Of a DNA stretch of 64,000 bases, positions 40,479-50,874 are shown in pieces (position 1 is the first letter of the stretch; the number at the start of each line of letters is the position of its first letter). The stretch lies in the NCBI GenBank assembly GCA_910585945.1, contig CAJUHZ010000004.1:1-64000 (forward strand). Reading direction: 5' to 3'. A program made the translations under genes and the position numbers. This stretch comes from an uncultured Bilophila sp. (GTDB taxonomy: Bacteria; Desulfobacterota; Desulfovibrionia; Desulfovibrionales; Desulfovibrionaceae). The notes beneath the pieces are model-generated. The model had not been told where the DNA came from. It saw nothing but the letters and a program-made list of their open reading frames with translations, and made no database searches.

Positions 40479-41843
40479 ATGCTCAATCCCTGCAACAGCG
40501 ATATTCCCGTCAGCGAAGTCCCTGTCGTCGCGCTCGGCGCAACAAAAATTCCGTCGCCATTGCCCTATGGATCCATGATGGAAAACGGCCGGGCCACGCT
40601 GTGCCTTGATCAGGAACACAGCGAGGAACTGGCGTCCTCCCATACTCTCGTTCTTGAATCCGCCGGGCCGCGTCCCCTCCTCTACTTTGATCCCTCCAAA
40701 ACAAAATGCGCCATTGTCACCTGCGGGGGGTTGTGTCCGGGACTCAACGACGTGATCCGATCCATCGTGCTCACCTGCCATCACGCCTACCATACACCCT
40801 CGGTTCTCGGCATCCGCTACGGACTGGAAGGCTTTATCCCCGCGTACGGTCATGCGGTGATGGAACTGACGCCGGAAAGCGTCGAACATATCGATCAATT
40901 CGGCGGAACGCTGCTCGGATCATCGCGCGGCCCGCAGTCGCCGTCCGAAATTGTCGATGCGCTGGAGCGGCTCAACATCAGCGTGCTCTTTGTCATCGGC
41001 GGAGACGGCTCGATGAAGGCCGCCCAGGCCATCGGCACGGAAATCCGGGAGCGCGCCATGCGTCTTTCGGTCATCGGCATTCCGAAAACCATCGACAACG
41101 ATATCAGTTTCGTGCCCCAGTCCTTCGGCTTCGACACCGCCGTGGACAAGGCGACGGAGTCGATCCGTTGCGCCCATGTGGAAGCGGTGGGCGTCCCCAA
41201 CGGCATCGGGATCGTCAAGCTTATGGGCCGGGAGTCGGGCTTTATCGCGGCACAGGCGGCGCTGGCCCTGCGGGAGGCCAATTTTGTGCTCATTCCCGAA
41301 GCGCCCTTCCGCCTGGAAGGAAAGGGCGGCCTGCTGCCCGCTCTGGAAAAGCGCCTCAAGGATCGCTCCCATGCCGTGATCATTGCGGCGGAAGGCGCTG
41401 GCCAGCATCTGTTGCAGGGGTCCGGCAAGGTGGACCTTTCCGGCAATCCGGTGCTGGGCGATGTGGGGCTTCTCCTGCGCGAAGCCATTGCGGGACACTT
41501 TGCGGCGCGCGGCATTGCCGTAAACATCAAGTACATCGATCCGAGCTATATCATCCGCTCCGTGCCGGCCAACCCGAACGACAAGGTCTATTGCGGCTTT
41601 CTCGGCCAACATGCCGTGCATGCCGCCATGGCCGGGCGCACGGACATGGTGGTGGCGAAAATCATGGACCGCTATGTGCATGTGCCCCTGGAACTTGTGA
41701 CGCGCAAACGGCGCAAGGTGAACATCCGTTCCGGGCTGTGGCGGGCCGTTCTCGAATCGACCGGTCAGGGAGAACTTGCGGGCATGTTGCCCGAAAATGA
41801 CCCAGCAACCCCGCACGGCTCGGCCGGAAGCCCCCGTTCATGA
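40479..41843 (+). CDS. pfkA: 6-phosphofructokinase (plant/trypanosome-like type)
   Basis: 454 residues from the ATG at 40479 (AGGAG upstream). Motifs are CGGLCPGLNDVIRSIV, FVIGGDGSMKAAQAI, GIPKTIDNDISFVPQSFGFD and KLMGRESGFIAA. GGDG is the pattern of ATP-using enzymes while PKTIDND carries the Lys of pyrophosphate enzymes; this combination is known from plant, trypanosome and some bacterial group enzymes. It phosphorylates fructose 6-phosphate in glycolysis. Phosphoryl donor therefore needs assay; ATP is more likely. The stop overlaps the start of the addA gene. Confidence 0.9.
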   Translation: MLNPCNSDIPVSEVPVVALGATKIPSPLPYGSMMENGRATLCLDQEHSEELASSHTLVLESAGPRPLLYFDPSKTKCAIVTCGGLCPGLNDVIRSIVLTCHHAYHTPSVLGIRYGLEGFIPAYGHAVMELTPESVEHIDQFGGTLLGSSRGPQSPSEIVDALERLNISVLFVIGGDGSMKAAQAIGTEIRERAMRLSVIGIPKTIDNDISFVPQSFGFDTAVDKATESIRCAHVEAVGVPNGIGIVKLMGRESGFIAAQAALALREANFVLIPEAPFRLEGKGGLLPALEKRLKDRSHAVIIAAEGAGQHLLQGSGKVDLSGNPVLGDVGLLLREAIAGHFAARGIAVNIKYIDPSYIIRSVPANPNDKVYCGFLGQHAVHAAMAGRTDMVVAKIMDRYVHVPLELVTRKRRKVNIRSGLWRAVLESTGQGELAGMLPENDPATPHGSAGSPRS

Positions 41844-44800
41844 ACAACGCCGCCGCGCGCAACGCCCCGCCCGGCAACGCATGGCCGTCGTTCCGCCAGA
41901 TCCGGGCCTCGGCCGGATCCGGCAAAACCTACGAGCTGACCACAAGCTTTCTGCTTCTTCTTGCAGGCGCGGGCGATCCGCCGGATCAGGAAGGCTGCCG
42001 GGGGGGCTTGAAGACAGGCGCGTGGCCGGAAATCACGGCCATCACCTTTACCAACCGCGCCGCCGCGGAAATGCGCGAGCGCATCATCGGGCGGCTGAAG
42101 GACATGGCCCTTGTCTCCCCGCGCGGCGGGGGGGAAGGCCCCGCGGCGCACAGGGCATCGTCCGGCGCGATCCCCGAGGAGCTTGCCGCGGCCGGCTGGA
42201 CGCCTGCGCTGGCGCGGCAGCGCGTCACAGGCATCCTGCGCCGCATGAGTTCGCTCAATGTGCGAACCATCGACAGCCTGCTCCACCTTGTTGTGCGACT
42301 TTCCGCCCTGGATCTGGATCTGCCGCCGGACTTCGATCCCGTATTCGCCATGGATGAGGCGCTGGCCCCCCTTATGGACGCCGTGCTGGAAAACGCACGC
42401 CCCGGCGAGGATCAGGACGAAGACCTGACCGCCCTGCTTGAGGAAGCCTGCCGCCACGTTTTTTTGCATACGCGCTACACCGGTTTTCTGGCCGGTTCCC
42501 TGCTGCGAAACGAAGTCATCGAAGTGCTTTCGGCCCTGCTTTCCGTGCCGGCAGATCGTCTGGCTTCTCCGGAGCAGGCGGCCGCCCGCCTCGGAATGCG
42601 ATACGGCGAGGCATGCGCCGCCGGGCGAGCCATGCTGGCTTGTCTTGAAGAGGAACAGCTTGCCCCTGCCGCCAACTTCGTCAAGGCGCTTCGCGCGCTG
42701 GCCGGCCTTGGCGACAATTTCGCCGCCACGGGGCGTTGGGGCGAACTGCCTTCCTCAAAATTTCTGCGCGAAAAGGCGCTGCTGGACGACTGCCTGCTCA
42801 AGAAAGGAAAGGGACAGGCCAGCGAACAGGCCGAAATCGCCTTTGCCCGCCTGCGGCGCGCCGTCAGGCGTATGGATACGGACGGCGCCATCCTGCGCCA
42901 GGCGCTGTCCGTCCTGCCCTATGTGCGCCTGGCCACAACCCTGAAAGAGAAGCTCCCCGATTTTCTGCACGAAGCCGCGGCGATTCCGGCCCAGCTTGTG
43001 CCGCGCCTGGCCGTGGGCATCCTGATGCGGAATCACGGCGTGTCCGACGCGATATGTCGCCTTGGATCAGGTTTGACGCACATTCTGGTGGACGAATTTC
43101 AGGACACCAGCCGGGAACAATGGCTGGCCCTGCACCCGCTCGTGCTGGAAGCCCTGAGCAAGGGCGGTTCGTTCACCTGGGTCGGAGACGTCAAGCAGGC
43201 CATTTACGGTTGGCGCGGTGGCGACGCCGCCCTGTTTGACGAAGCCCTGGCCGATGCCTCCCTGCTGGCCGTGGCGCAACATGCGAAAAGGGATAGCCTG
43301 CTGACCAACTGGCGAAGTTGCCGCGCAATCGTCACGACGAACAACGCCATTTTCAGCCGCCTGGCCGAAAAGGAAACCGCCAGGGCGGTTCTCGCCGCCA
43401 TGCTGCCCTCTGCTGTTCCCGCGGCCGTGGCCGAAAGCGTCCTGGAAGAAGGCTGCCGCCTTGTGCAAAACGGCTTCGCCAGCGCGAGCCAGATCCTGCT
43501 GGAAGACAGACCCGAAGGGTGCGTCCGTCTGCTGGAACTGGAAGGCGCAACCGGCGAGGAAATGGAAGAAAGCGTCCGGCTCAAGCTCCTTTCCGTGCTT
43601 CAGGACGTAGGGACGCGGCGCGCCTGGGGCGACGTGGCCGTGCTTGTCCGCTCGAACGCCCGGGCGGGGCTTGCGGCCGCCTGGCTGATGGATGAAGGCA
43701 TCCCGGTAGTGACCGAGAACAGCTTCCTGCTGGCGGAACACCCGCTCATCATGCAGCTTGTAGGATTGCTCCGCTTCCTCGACTGCCCGGAGGACGATCC
43801 CGCTTTTCTCGGCCTTGTTTCCGGCAGTCTTTTCCAGCCCCTTCTCGGCCTCTCGGACGCGCGGATCACAGCCTGGGCGACAGGGCGGAACAAGGTGCGG
43901 CGCGAGCCGCTGTATCTGTCCTTCAGGCGGACGTTCCCCCGGGTATGGGCGGACTGGCTGGAGCCGTTCCACTCCGGGGCCGGGCTGCTCACGCCCTACG
44001 ACGCCACGCGCGAGGCGCTGAACCGGCTTGCCGTCAGCCGGCGTTTTCCGGAACACGTCGCCTTTGTGCAACGCTTTCTGGAAGTGCTGCACCTTGCGGA
44101 AGGGGCCGGCCACAGTTCCTTTTCCACCTTTCTGGAACAATGGCGAAAAAGCGGGGGCAATGAAAAGGCTCCCATGCCCGAAAACCTTGACGCCGTGCGG
44201 GTGATGACCATCCACAAGGCCAAGGGGCTGCAGTTTCCCGTCGTCATTGTCCCGTGGAACGATTTTACGCCGCATGCCTGCACGGATATGGTGGAAGTGC
44301 AGGTTGACGACCTTGCCTTGCTGACAAGACGCAGCCCGGCACTGGGCGAGGAATACTACCGCTCGCTTCTTGCCGACGGGCGGGAAATGCTGCACCTCCT
44401 GTATGTGGCGTGGACCAGACCGGAAGAGGAACTGTACGCCTTTCTCCCCCGCGAGGGGCGTTCCTCCTTCATCCCCGCGCTGGATGTCCTTCTCGCGCCC
44501 CTGCCCCGGCCAAACGGCGTATACGCGCTGGGCGCTTCGCCCTCCTCCCCGTCGCCCGACACGCCCCCCGTCCCGACGGCTTCCTCTGCCCCATTGGACA
44601 TGGACAGCGAGGACGATCTCCCTCACGGCATGGAGGCAAACCCGTTCCCCCCCCAGACCGCAGCCGTGTGGCGTCCCATGCAGTGGCTGCCGCGTCTGCG
44701 CATTTTCCGCGCTCCGCTTGCCGATCTTGCCTTGCACGGAAAACGACGCGGGCTTTTCGTGCACCACTGTCTGTCGTGTCTTCGCCTGCCCCTCCAGAGC

Positions 44801-45208
44801 AGTCGCAGTCCGGCCGAAGCAGCCCGGCAGGCCGTGGAGTGGGGCTTGCGGAGTTTTCCCTTTCCGGTGCATGCTCCGGAAGTGGACATACGGACGATCG
44901 TCGATCGGCTCGCCTGGTACGCGGGCAGGCCGGAGGCGGCCCACTGGCTGCAATACGGCACGCCGGAGCAATCCATCGTGGACGAAAGCGGAGAAATCCA
45001 CCGCGCGGACATGGTGGTGGACGACGGAAGCCGCATCACTGTCGTGGAGTACAAAACGGGCGCTCCTGCCCCCTCTCATGCCCGGCAGCTTCTGGGCTAC
45101 ATGCGCCTTGCGCAGCAAACGCAAAACGCGGAGGAAGCGGCCGTGCCAGTGGAGGGAGCGCTGGTATATCTGGATGAAAAGACTATCTCGTTTCTGACGT
45201 TGTCCTGA
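41840..45208 (+). CDS. addA: AddA/RecB-type helicase-nuclease
   Basis: 1122 residues. UvrD-type helicase motifs: IRASAGSGKTYELTTSFLLL (Walker A, about 20-40), ITFTNRAAAEMRERI, HILVDEFQDTSREQW (motif II), VGDVKQAIYGWRGGD (motif III), VMTIHKAKGLQFPVVIVPWN (motif V) and LLYVAWTRPEEELY (motif VI). The C-terminal PD-(D/E)XK nuclease has DMVVDDGSRITVVEYKTG. It would process double-strand breaks for recombination. An AddB/RexB partner is not in the window. The start overlaps the phosphofructokinase stop (ATGA). Confidence 0.9.
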   Translation: MNNAAARNAPPGNAWPSFRQIRASAGSGKTYELTTSFLLLLAGAGDPPDQEGCRGGLKTGAWPEITAITFTNRAAAEMRERIIGRLKDMALVSPRGGGEGPAAHRASSGAIPEELAAAGWTPALARQRVTGILRRMSSLNVRTIDSLLHLVVRLSALDLDLPPDFDPVFAMDEALAPLMDAVLENARPGEDQDEDLTALLEEACRHVFLHTRYTGFLAGSLLRNEVIEVLSALLSVPADRLASPEQAAARLGMRYGEACAAGRAMLACLEEEQLAPAANFVKALRALAGLGDNFAATGRWGELPSSKFLREKALLDDCLLKKGKGQASEQAEIAFARLRRAVRRMDTDGAILRQALSVLPYVRLATTLKEKLPDFLHEAAAIPAQLVPRLAVGILMRNHGVSDAICRLGSGLTHILVDEFQDTSREQWLALHPLVLEALSKGGSFTWVGDVKQAIYGWRGGDAALFDEALADASLLAVAQHAKRDSLLTNWRSCRAIVTTNNAIFSRLAEKETARAVLAAMLPSAVPAAVAESVLEEGCRLVQNGFASASQILLEDRPEGCVRLLELEGATGEEMEESVRLKLLSVLQDVGTRRAWGDVAVLVRSNARAGLAAAWLMDEGIPVVTENSFLLAEHPLIMQLVGLLRFLDCPEDDPAFLGLVSGSLFQPLLGLSDARITAWATGRNKVRREPLYLSFRRTFPRVWADWLEPFHSGAGLLTPYDATREALNRLAVSRRFPEHVAFVQRFLEVLHLAEGAGHSSFSTFLEQWRKSGGNEKAPMPENLDAVRVMTIHKAKGLQFPVVIVPWNDFTPHACTDMVEVQVDDLALLTRRSPALGEEYYRSLLADGREMLHLLYVAWTRPEEELYAFLPREGRSSFIPALDVLLAPLPRPNGVYALGASPSSPSPDTPPVPTASSAPLDMDSEDDLPHGMEANPFPPQTAAVWRPMQWLPRLRIFRAPLADLALHGKRRGLFVHHCLSCLRLPLQSSRSPAEAARQAVEWGLRSFPFPVHAPEVDIRTIVDRLAWYAGRPEAAHWLQYGTPEQSIVDESGEIHRADMVVDDGSRITVVEYKTGAPAPSHARQLLGYMRLAQQTQNAEEAAVPVEGALVYLDEKTISFLTLS

Positions 45209-45221
45209 CGGGAATGGCGCG

Positions 45222-48200
45222 ATGCGTACCGGGATCTCTCTTTTTCTTCTGCTGCTGTGGGGCGTTGTGCTCTGCCTTGGCGTCGTCTGGTACGGCATGG
45301 GCGGCGGGCGTGCGGCACGGGAGATCGGGGAGCGGCTTTCTTCTCCGGAAAACGGGGTTCGCGTCAGCGTTGAGCGTGCGGGTCTGGCTCTTCTGCCTGT
45401 TCCGGGCCTCCGTCTCTCGGGGATCATCGTGCGCCTTGCTCCCGCTCAGGGAAGGGCTGGAGTATCCGTGTATGCCGAAACCTGCGTTGTTCGCCCGGCC
45501 TGGAAAGAACTTTTTTCGGGAACGCTTCGCCTGGCTTCGATCCGTCTTGTCCGCCCGACCGTCCTTGTGACGCCCGCAAGCTCCACAAGTTCCCTTCCCA
45601 AAGAAAACGCCTCCCCCGAGGCCGCATCATCAGGCGGCATCCCGGAACTGTTTTCCGGACTGCGCGTAGAAATCACGGACGGCCGGCTTGAAACACGCGG
45701 GCACGATATCGTCCGCCTGGAGGGGCTGAACGGAGAAGCGGTTCTGCCGGAATTCGACGGAGAAACGTTCGGAGGAGGCCGGTCCGGGACGCGCCTGAGC
45801 CTCGGCCTGAAGGCTGTCGACTGGATCCGCATCGCCGGGGAAGGGACGGCGAACGTTCCCGACGGAGCGGAGAGCGCCCGCGCCGCTCGTAACGAAAACG
45901 GCCAGACCAGAATCGCCTTGCGCGATCTGCATCTGGATGTGGATGACGTCTCGTTTGCCGCGCCATCCGACGACAACAGCGGCGTCCCCCCCGATTCACT
46001 GTCCGGCGTTCCGGGTTCGATAGCGCGGGCGAGGTTGCGCCTCTCGCTTGATGTGGCCTCTCTGCTTGCCCCCGGCGGAGATGACGCGCCTCAGACCGAT
46101 CCATGCCGCCTGCTGTGCGCCGCGCGCCTTGGACTCGGCGCGCAAGGCCCGACCCTGGTAGGCGAAATCACTTTGCGCGGGGATCTGCCGCTCAAGGGTC
46201 ATCCAACGCCGGCGAACCTTCGTATCCCGTTCACGCTGGAACCTGCCGTGCCGGATCCCACGGCTTCCCTGTCGGGCGCGCTCACGGAGGCCCTGAACGA
46301 CGCGCTGCCCGAGGCCGCCGGGAACGCGACAGGGCCGGGGAACGGGGGGCACGAAGAAACGGACGCCCAACCCGTACAGCCGATTGTACGCATTGACGCG
46401 GCCAGCCTCACTCTTGACGGCAATGCCGCCGTCTTTACCGGCCGCTTTCTGCCCGGCGGAATCGCCGCCTTTCTTCCGGCCTTCAGGGGCGCAACGGGCA
46501 GTCCGCGTCTGGAAGGCGAGGCGGAGGTGCGGCGCTTCAGCCTGCCCCGCTGGTTCGGTTTCGCGCGCGTTCTGCCGGCCGGCCTGCAAAACGCGCTTGA
46601 CGAGATGCAGGGCGAGCTGAAGTTCACCCTCACGCCGGACGCGCTTGATATCACCAGTCTGCATGCTTCGGCCGCAGGCATGACGTTTGCGGGCGTCGCC
46701 GGCGTGTCGGATATGGCAAAGCCGATCCTCACCCTGAACGCGCGCGCCCCTGAAGTGGATCTTGAAGCCCTGTTCCCGGAGCTTTCAGGCCGCGCGCCCC
46801 AGCCCCGTACATATGCCATACCCCCTCTCGTCGATACCGCCCCGGAGAACGATCCGGAGAAGGGACAAAAGGCGGCTGCGGCCAGGACGGACGACCCGGC
46901 AGGCATGGGCTTTGATATCCGCCTCGCCGGGGATCGCGTCCGCTGGCGACGCCTTTCGGCCCGCGGCCTGAACTTCCGCGCCACACCGGCAAGCGTGCCG
47001 GAAGATAGCGTCAAACTCGCTTTCGGCCTCGAATCATTCTACAACGGCACCGTGAAAGCCGAGCTGCTGCTCGGAAACGAAATCAGGCTGTCATGCTCCC
47101 TGCACGATGTGGATTCGGAAAAACCGGTCACCCTGCTTGCGGGAACGCAACGCTTCGGCGGCGTCCTGTCGGGCAGTCTCGACCTTCGCCGGAACGGAGA
47201 ATTCGGCGGCAGTCTGGCGGATTTCATCCGCAACTCGCGCGCAACTTTTGAAATCATGGCGCAGAACGGATTCTGGACACGTCTGCAGGGCCGCACGTCG
47301 GAAAAGGCTAAAGGAAACGCGCGTGCGACAAGCGCCGGGGCACGCCAGCCGTTTGAAAAAATCGTCCTCGCCTTTGAGGGACAGGGAACAGAATCAACAG
47401 CTTCCGGGCAACAGCCGGACATGGCGACCTGCTCCGGAAACTGGCGTCTGGAAATGAACACGGCGGATTGGCAGGCCGCCCTGCGGCTGAACGGCCCCGT
47501 GACCCTGTCAACGCGGACGGGATTGCCCCTTTCCGTCCCGGCAGGCCGGGCGCGTCTGTCCGCCGTGCTGGAGGCCTGCCAGGTGACGGCTTCCGGAAAC
47601 ATTTCCTTCAATACGGCAAAGCGCACATTCACCTGTACCGACATGCGCGGCGATCTCCGGCCGGCCGGCGTGCCGTCCGCCGTGCCCGCCGCCCTGTCCG
47701 GAGACCTGGAAATGCTCCCGGCAAAGGACGCTCCCGGCGAGGTTTTCTCCGGGAGGCTCAGCGTGTCCGCCCCTGCCCTGCGTCCACTTCTGTGGGGCAA
47801 ACTTCCCGCTGAAACGCTTGCGCGCCTGCCGCAGGAAGCCTTGCGCACGCTGAACGCGTCCGGCTCCTTCAGCTTTTCGGAAAAAGAGCTTCGACTGGAG
47901 AATGTCCGGGGGCGTCTGGACGCCACGACCTTTTCCGGAACAGCAACACGCCGGGCAGGTGCGGGGCGCGGCGAACTCCCGCGCTGGACTCTGGACGCGC
48001 AGATCGGCGAGATTGACCTTGACCGCTACATGCCGGCCGCTCCCGCAACGCGCCGGCGCACAGGGGATATCGCGCGGGCAACCGGCTTCACGCGCTTTCT
48101 GGAAAACCTGCAAACCGTGGAGGCCGGCGGCCGCCTGAGTTTTGACCAATGCTCTCTGTACAAGATTCGCCATGACAAGCTGACCCTGCCGTTCACCCTG

Positions 48201-48875
48201 CGTCAGGGCGTGTTCACCGCTGATCCTGTGCGAGCGCGCGTGTTCGGCGGGCAGATGGGAGCGGGCTTCAGGGCCGAAGTTCTCCCCCGGTCCGCGCAAG
48301 GCGGCACGCCTGGAAGCGCCGCCGGGGTCCGGCTGCGCCTCCGGTACACGCTGGCCGACATGGACATGATCGGCCTCTGTCGCGCGAGAAAAATGGATAC
48401 TTCTCTCTCGGGCATCGCCTCTTTTGAAGGAGATTTCCACGGTGTCGCCCGGAATCCGGACGACATTCCGGGCGCATTCAGCGGGACCTGCGCTTTCAGG
48501 GTGAGAAACGGCGCCATTCGTTCGTCAGCAGACGCGACAAGCGCGCCGGTGACAACCTTCTCGTCGTTGTCCGCATCCGGGCAACTGACCAATGGGGTGT
48601 TGTCCAACAACGATCTGCTTTTGACAGGCGACACGGTTTCGGCCACGGGCCGCGGCGCGATGCATCTGGGGAAACAGACGCTTGATTATCGTCTCAATAT
48701 CTCTTTGCCGGGAGTTCCCGATATCCCCGTCCACTACTACGGCAGTCTCGACAAGCCGGAACGCACGGTCAATGCGGCGCGCGCCATCACCGGGACATTG
48801 ACGAATATCGGCAGCGGCGTTCTCCATCTGCTCGAAGGCGCGGTCAGCACTCCCTTGCGGCTGATGCGCCCATGA
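45222..48875 (+). CDS. AsmA-family envelope protein
   Basis: 1217 residues. One N-terminal membrane helix (GISLFLLLLWGVVLCLGVVW) is followed by a long beta-rich periplasmic protein. SVERAGLALLPVPGLRLSGI is the usual AsmA N-terminal signature, and the C-terminal AsmA_2-like region contains GIASFEGDFHGVARNPDDIP and GTCAFRVRNGAI. AsmA-like proteins are thought to move phospholipids to the outer membrane. It starts 13 bases after addA. Confidence 0.85.
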   Translation: MRTGISLFLLLLWGVVLCLGVVWYGMGGGRAAREIGERLSSPENGVRVSVERAGLALLPVPGLRLSGIIVRLAPAQGRAGVSVYAETCVVRPAWKELFSGTLRLASIRLVRPTVLVTPASSTSSLPKENASPEAASSGGIPELFSGLRVEITDGRLETRGHDIVRLEGLNGEAVLPEFDGETFGGGRSGTRLSLGLKAVDWIRIAGEGTANVPDGAESARAARNENGQTRIALRDLHLDVDDVSFAAPSDDNSGVPPDSLSGVPGSIARARLRLSLDVASLLAPGGDDAPQTDPCRLLCAARLGLGAQGPTLVGEITLRGDLPLKGHPTPANLRIPFTLEPAVPDPTASLSGALTEALNDALPEAAGNATGPGNGGHEETDAQPVQPIVRIDAASLTLDGNAAVFTGRFLPGGIAAFLPAFRGATGSPRLEGEAEVRRFSLPRWFGFARVLPAGLQNALDEMQGELKFTLTPDALDITSLHASAAGMTFAGVAGVSDMAKPILTLNARAPEVDLEALFPELSGRAPQPRTYAIPPLVDTAPENDPEKGQKAAAARTDDPAGMGFDIRLAGDRVRWRRLSARGLNFRATPASVPEDSVKLAFGLESFYNGTVKAELLLGNEIRLSCSLHDVDSEKPVTLLAGTQRFGGVLSGSLDLRRNGEFGGSLADFIRNSRATFEIMAQNGFWTRLQGRTSEKAKGNARATSAGARQPFEKIVLAFEGQGTESTASGQQPDMATCSGNWRLEMNTADWQAALRLNGPVTLSTRTGLPLSVPAGRARLSAVLEACQVTASGNISFNTAKRTFTCTDMRGDLRPAGVPSAVPAALSGDLEMLPAKDAPGEVFSGRLSVSAPALRPLLWGKLPAETLARLPQEALRTLNASGSFSFSEKELRLENVRGRLDATTFSGTATRRAGAGRGELPRWTLDAQIGEIDLDRYMPAAPATRRRTGDIARATGFTRFLENLQTVEAGGRLSFDQCSLYKIRHDKLTLPFTLRQGVFTADPVRARVFGGQMGAGFRAEVLPRSAQGGTPGSAAGVRLRLRYTLADMDMIGLCRARKMDTSLSGIASFEGDFHGVARNPDDIPGAFSGTCAFRVRNGAIRSSADATSAPVTTFSSLSASGQLTNGVLSNNDLLLTGDTVSATGRGAMHLGKQTLDYRLNISLPGVPDIPVHYYGSLDKPERTVNAARAITGTLTNIGSGVLHLLEGAVSTPLRLMRP

Positions 48876-48913
48876 CGGCCGGCCCGGCCGGGGGTTCCGG
48901 CGTGTTCTCGCTG

Positions 48914-50275
48914 TCAGGCAGGCCATACAAGAGCGATCGCCAGATCCATCACATTGGTCCGTGTCGGCCCCGTGCGGATCAGGCATCCGGCACGCTCGAG
49001 AAAGGTATAACTGTCGTTATCTTCCAGGGCGGATCGCGCGGCCGTCGCCATGCCTAGAGCCTCCCTTTCAAGTCGGGCAAGTTCTCCGGCCGGGGCAAAG
49101 CCGCCTGCCGCATCCGTAGGTCCGTCACTGCCGTCCGTTCCCACAAACGCCATGTGAACGCCGCATGCGCCTTCCAGGGCAATCAACGCCGCCAGGGCCA
49201 TTTCCTGATTCCGCCCGCCCCGGCCCTGACCGCGCAGGGTCACTGTGGTTTCACCTCCGGCCAGCAGACACAGAGGGCTGTCCTCCGGCCCGAGTTCGGC
49301 TTGCGCCCGCAAGGCCGCGGCAGCGAACCGGCGGGCCTGCTCCCGCGCTTCCCCCTGCATCTCCGACGTCAGCACCCGCGGCGCGAACCCCAGGCGGCGG
49401 GCTTCTTCCGCCGCCGCATCCAACGCCTGACGGTTCGTGGCCACAAGAACATTCCTGACGCCGGCGAATACGGGATCGCCCGGCTTGGGCGTTTCCGACA
49501 TCAGGCCGGCCGCCCCCTCCTGAAGATGACGGAGCACGGCGGCGGGCGGCCTGGCGTCAAGCTTCCCGGCTTCCAGCACCCGCAGGGCGTCGGCGTAGCT
49601 TGTGGGATCAGGAACAGTGGGGCCGGAGGCTATGACATGAAGATCGTCCCCCACCACATCCGACACAATCAGGGCAAGCACGGGGGCCGGCCAAGCCGCC
49701 CTGGCCAGATTGCCTCCGCTGAAAGCGGACAGATGCTTGCGTACCGCATTGATCTCGTGAATATCCGCTCCGCAACGCAAAAGACTCGCGGTCAGCGTCT
49801 GCACATCGGAGAGGGAAACGCCGGGAGCCAGGGCCGGGGTCAGCGCGCTGGCTCCGCCCGTGAAAACGCAAATCAGCAAATCGGACGCTTCCGCCCGCCG
49901 CGCCATGTCGAGCAGCTCCCGCGCGGCCGCGGCTCCGGCCGCATCCGGGACAGGGTGCCCCGCCTCCCGTTGCCGCACACGGCGAGAGGCCGCCCCATGC
50001 CCGTATTTGACAATCACAAGCCCGTCGGCAACGCGATCGCCGAGCAGATCTTCGACCGCCCCGCTCATGGGAGCCGCCCCCTTGCCCGCCCCAAGCACAA
50101 AAATACGCCGGAAGCCGCCAAGATCATACGCGCCCTCTTCGCCGGCGGAACGCACCTTCAAGGTGTTCCCTTCCAGGGACACATGCCGCAACACGGCCGC
50201 GTCCGGCGCTGCCGCCGCAAGCCCCGCCCGAACAATAGCCAAAAGCGCCTCACGGCCGGCATCTTTCTCGGTCAT
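48914..50275 (-). CDS. Glycerate 2-kinase (MOFRL family)
   Basis: 453 residues from the ATG at 50275 (AGGAGGGGAG upstream). Family features are VLGAGKGAAPMSGAVEDLLG, ICVFTGGASALTPAPG-like TGGASALT, INAVRKHLSAFSGGNLARAA, LIVSDVVGDDLHVIASGPT, CLLAGGETTVTLRGQGRGGR and FVGTDGSDGPTDAAGG (MOFRL domain). It phosphorylates glycerate to 2-phosphoglycerate in glyoxylate, tartrate or serine metabolism; older annotations call the family hydroxypyruvate reductase. Convergent with asmA; no terminator was found between them. Confidence 0.88.
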   Translation of the reverse strand: MTEKDAGREALLAIVRAGLAAAAPDAAVLRHVSLEGNTLKVRSAGEEGAYDLGGFRRIFVLGAGKGAAPMSGAVEDLLGDRVADGLVIVKYGHGAASRRVRQREAGHPVPDAAGAAAARELLDMARRAEASDLLICVFTGGASALTPALAPGVSLSDVQTLTASLLRCGADIHEINAVRKHLSAFSGGNLARAAWPAPVLALIVSDVVGDDLHVIASGPTVPDPTSYADALRVLEAGKLDARPPAAVLRHLQEGAAGLMSETPKPGDPVFAGVRNVLVATNRQALDAAAEEARRLGFAPRVLTSEMQGEAREQARRFAAAALRAQAELGPEDSPLCLLAGGETTVTLRGQGRGGRNQEMALAALIALEGACGVHMAFVGTDGSDGPTDAAGGFAPAGELARLEREALGMATAARSALEDNDSYTFLERAGCLIRTGPTRTNVMDLAIALVWPA

Positions 50276-50874
50276 CAAAAAGCTCCCCTCCTGTGCGCCC
50301 GCTTATTGATGCCCAGGGCGGGTTCACACTATAAAACCCGTAAGGATTTTGCGGCGGCGTAGCCGGGTTCATTCGCGAAAAACCACGTTTTTTCGCAAAC
50401 GATCCTGCAAAAATTCCTTGCATGATTATGCGAAGGATTTTTGCAATCAGACACCGGATCGAAAATGAAGCGTTTCGACAGGCGAAGATCGCCGCGCCGA
50501 AAACAACGCCCATTGACAATCCGGGGCAATCGGGCTTTGTTGAAACATGGCTCGGGGCGTGACACGCCCGAAGTTTCATACGGCTATGACATTCAAACGT
50601 GCAAAAGGGAAGGCTTCCCCGAGAATCGCACCAGGGCGATCACGCCCGGGGCGGCCCTGCCAGGACAACCATGTCAGGATGTGTCCGCGCTGGCGAACAC
50701 ACGCAGTAAACGCGCCCTTGCACCAACCCGGAAGGCTCCGCGCGGCCGGCCGGCATTCGGAAACCTGTCGTGCGTTTTCAACATGAAAAGTTCCCCCGGG
50801 AAACAAGACCGATCCCCTGCCCGGTCTGGGGACCTGTCCCCACCCCGCCCCGCGGCCGTACATGGGAAGGGCTG
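50276..50874. repeat. Gene-free gap with nested hairpins
   Basis: GCGAAAAA/TTTTTCGC (50375-50396) is followed directly by a long imperfect palindrome (50407-50444) built on GCAAAAAT...ATTTTTGC. The order and part of the sequence (AAAAACxACGTTTTTT, then GATC) recur at 51530-51560. The remainder up to tadA shows no supported gene; an in-frame GTG at 50770 could extend tadA. Confidence 0.45.

Noticed and set aside
43067..45427. Long minus-strand open frame of 786 codons
   Set aside because: Antisense shadow of addA; His/Arg/Gly-rich composition without motifs.
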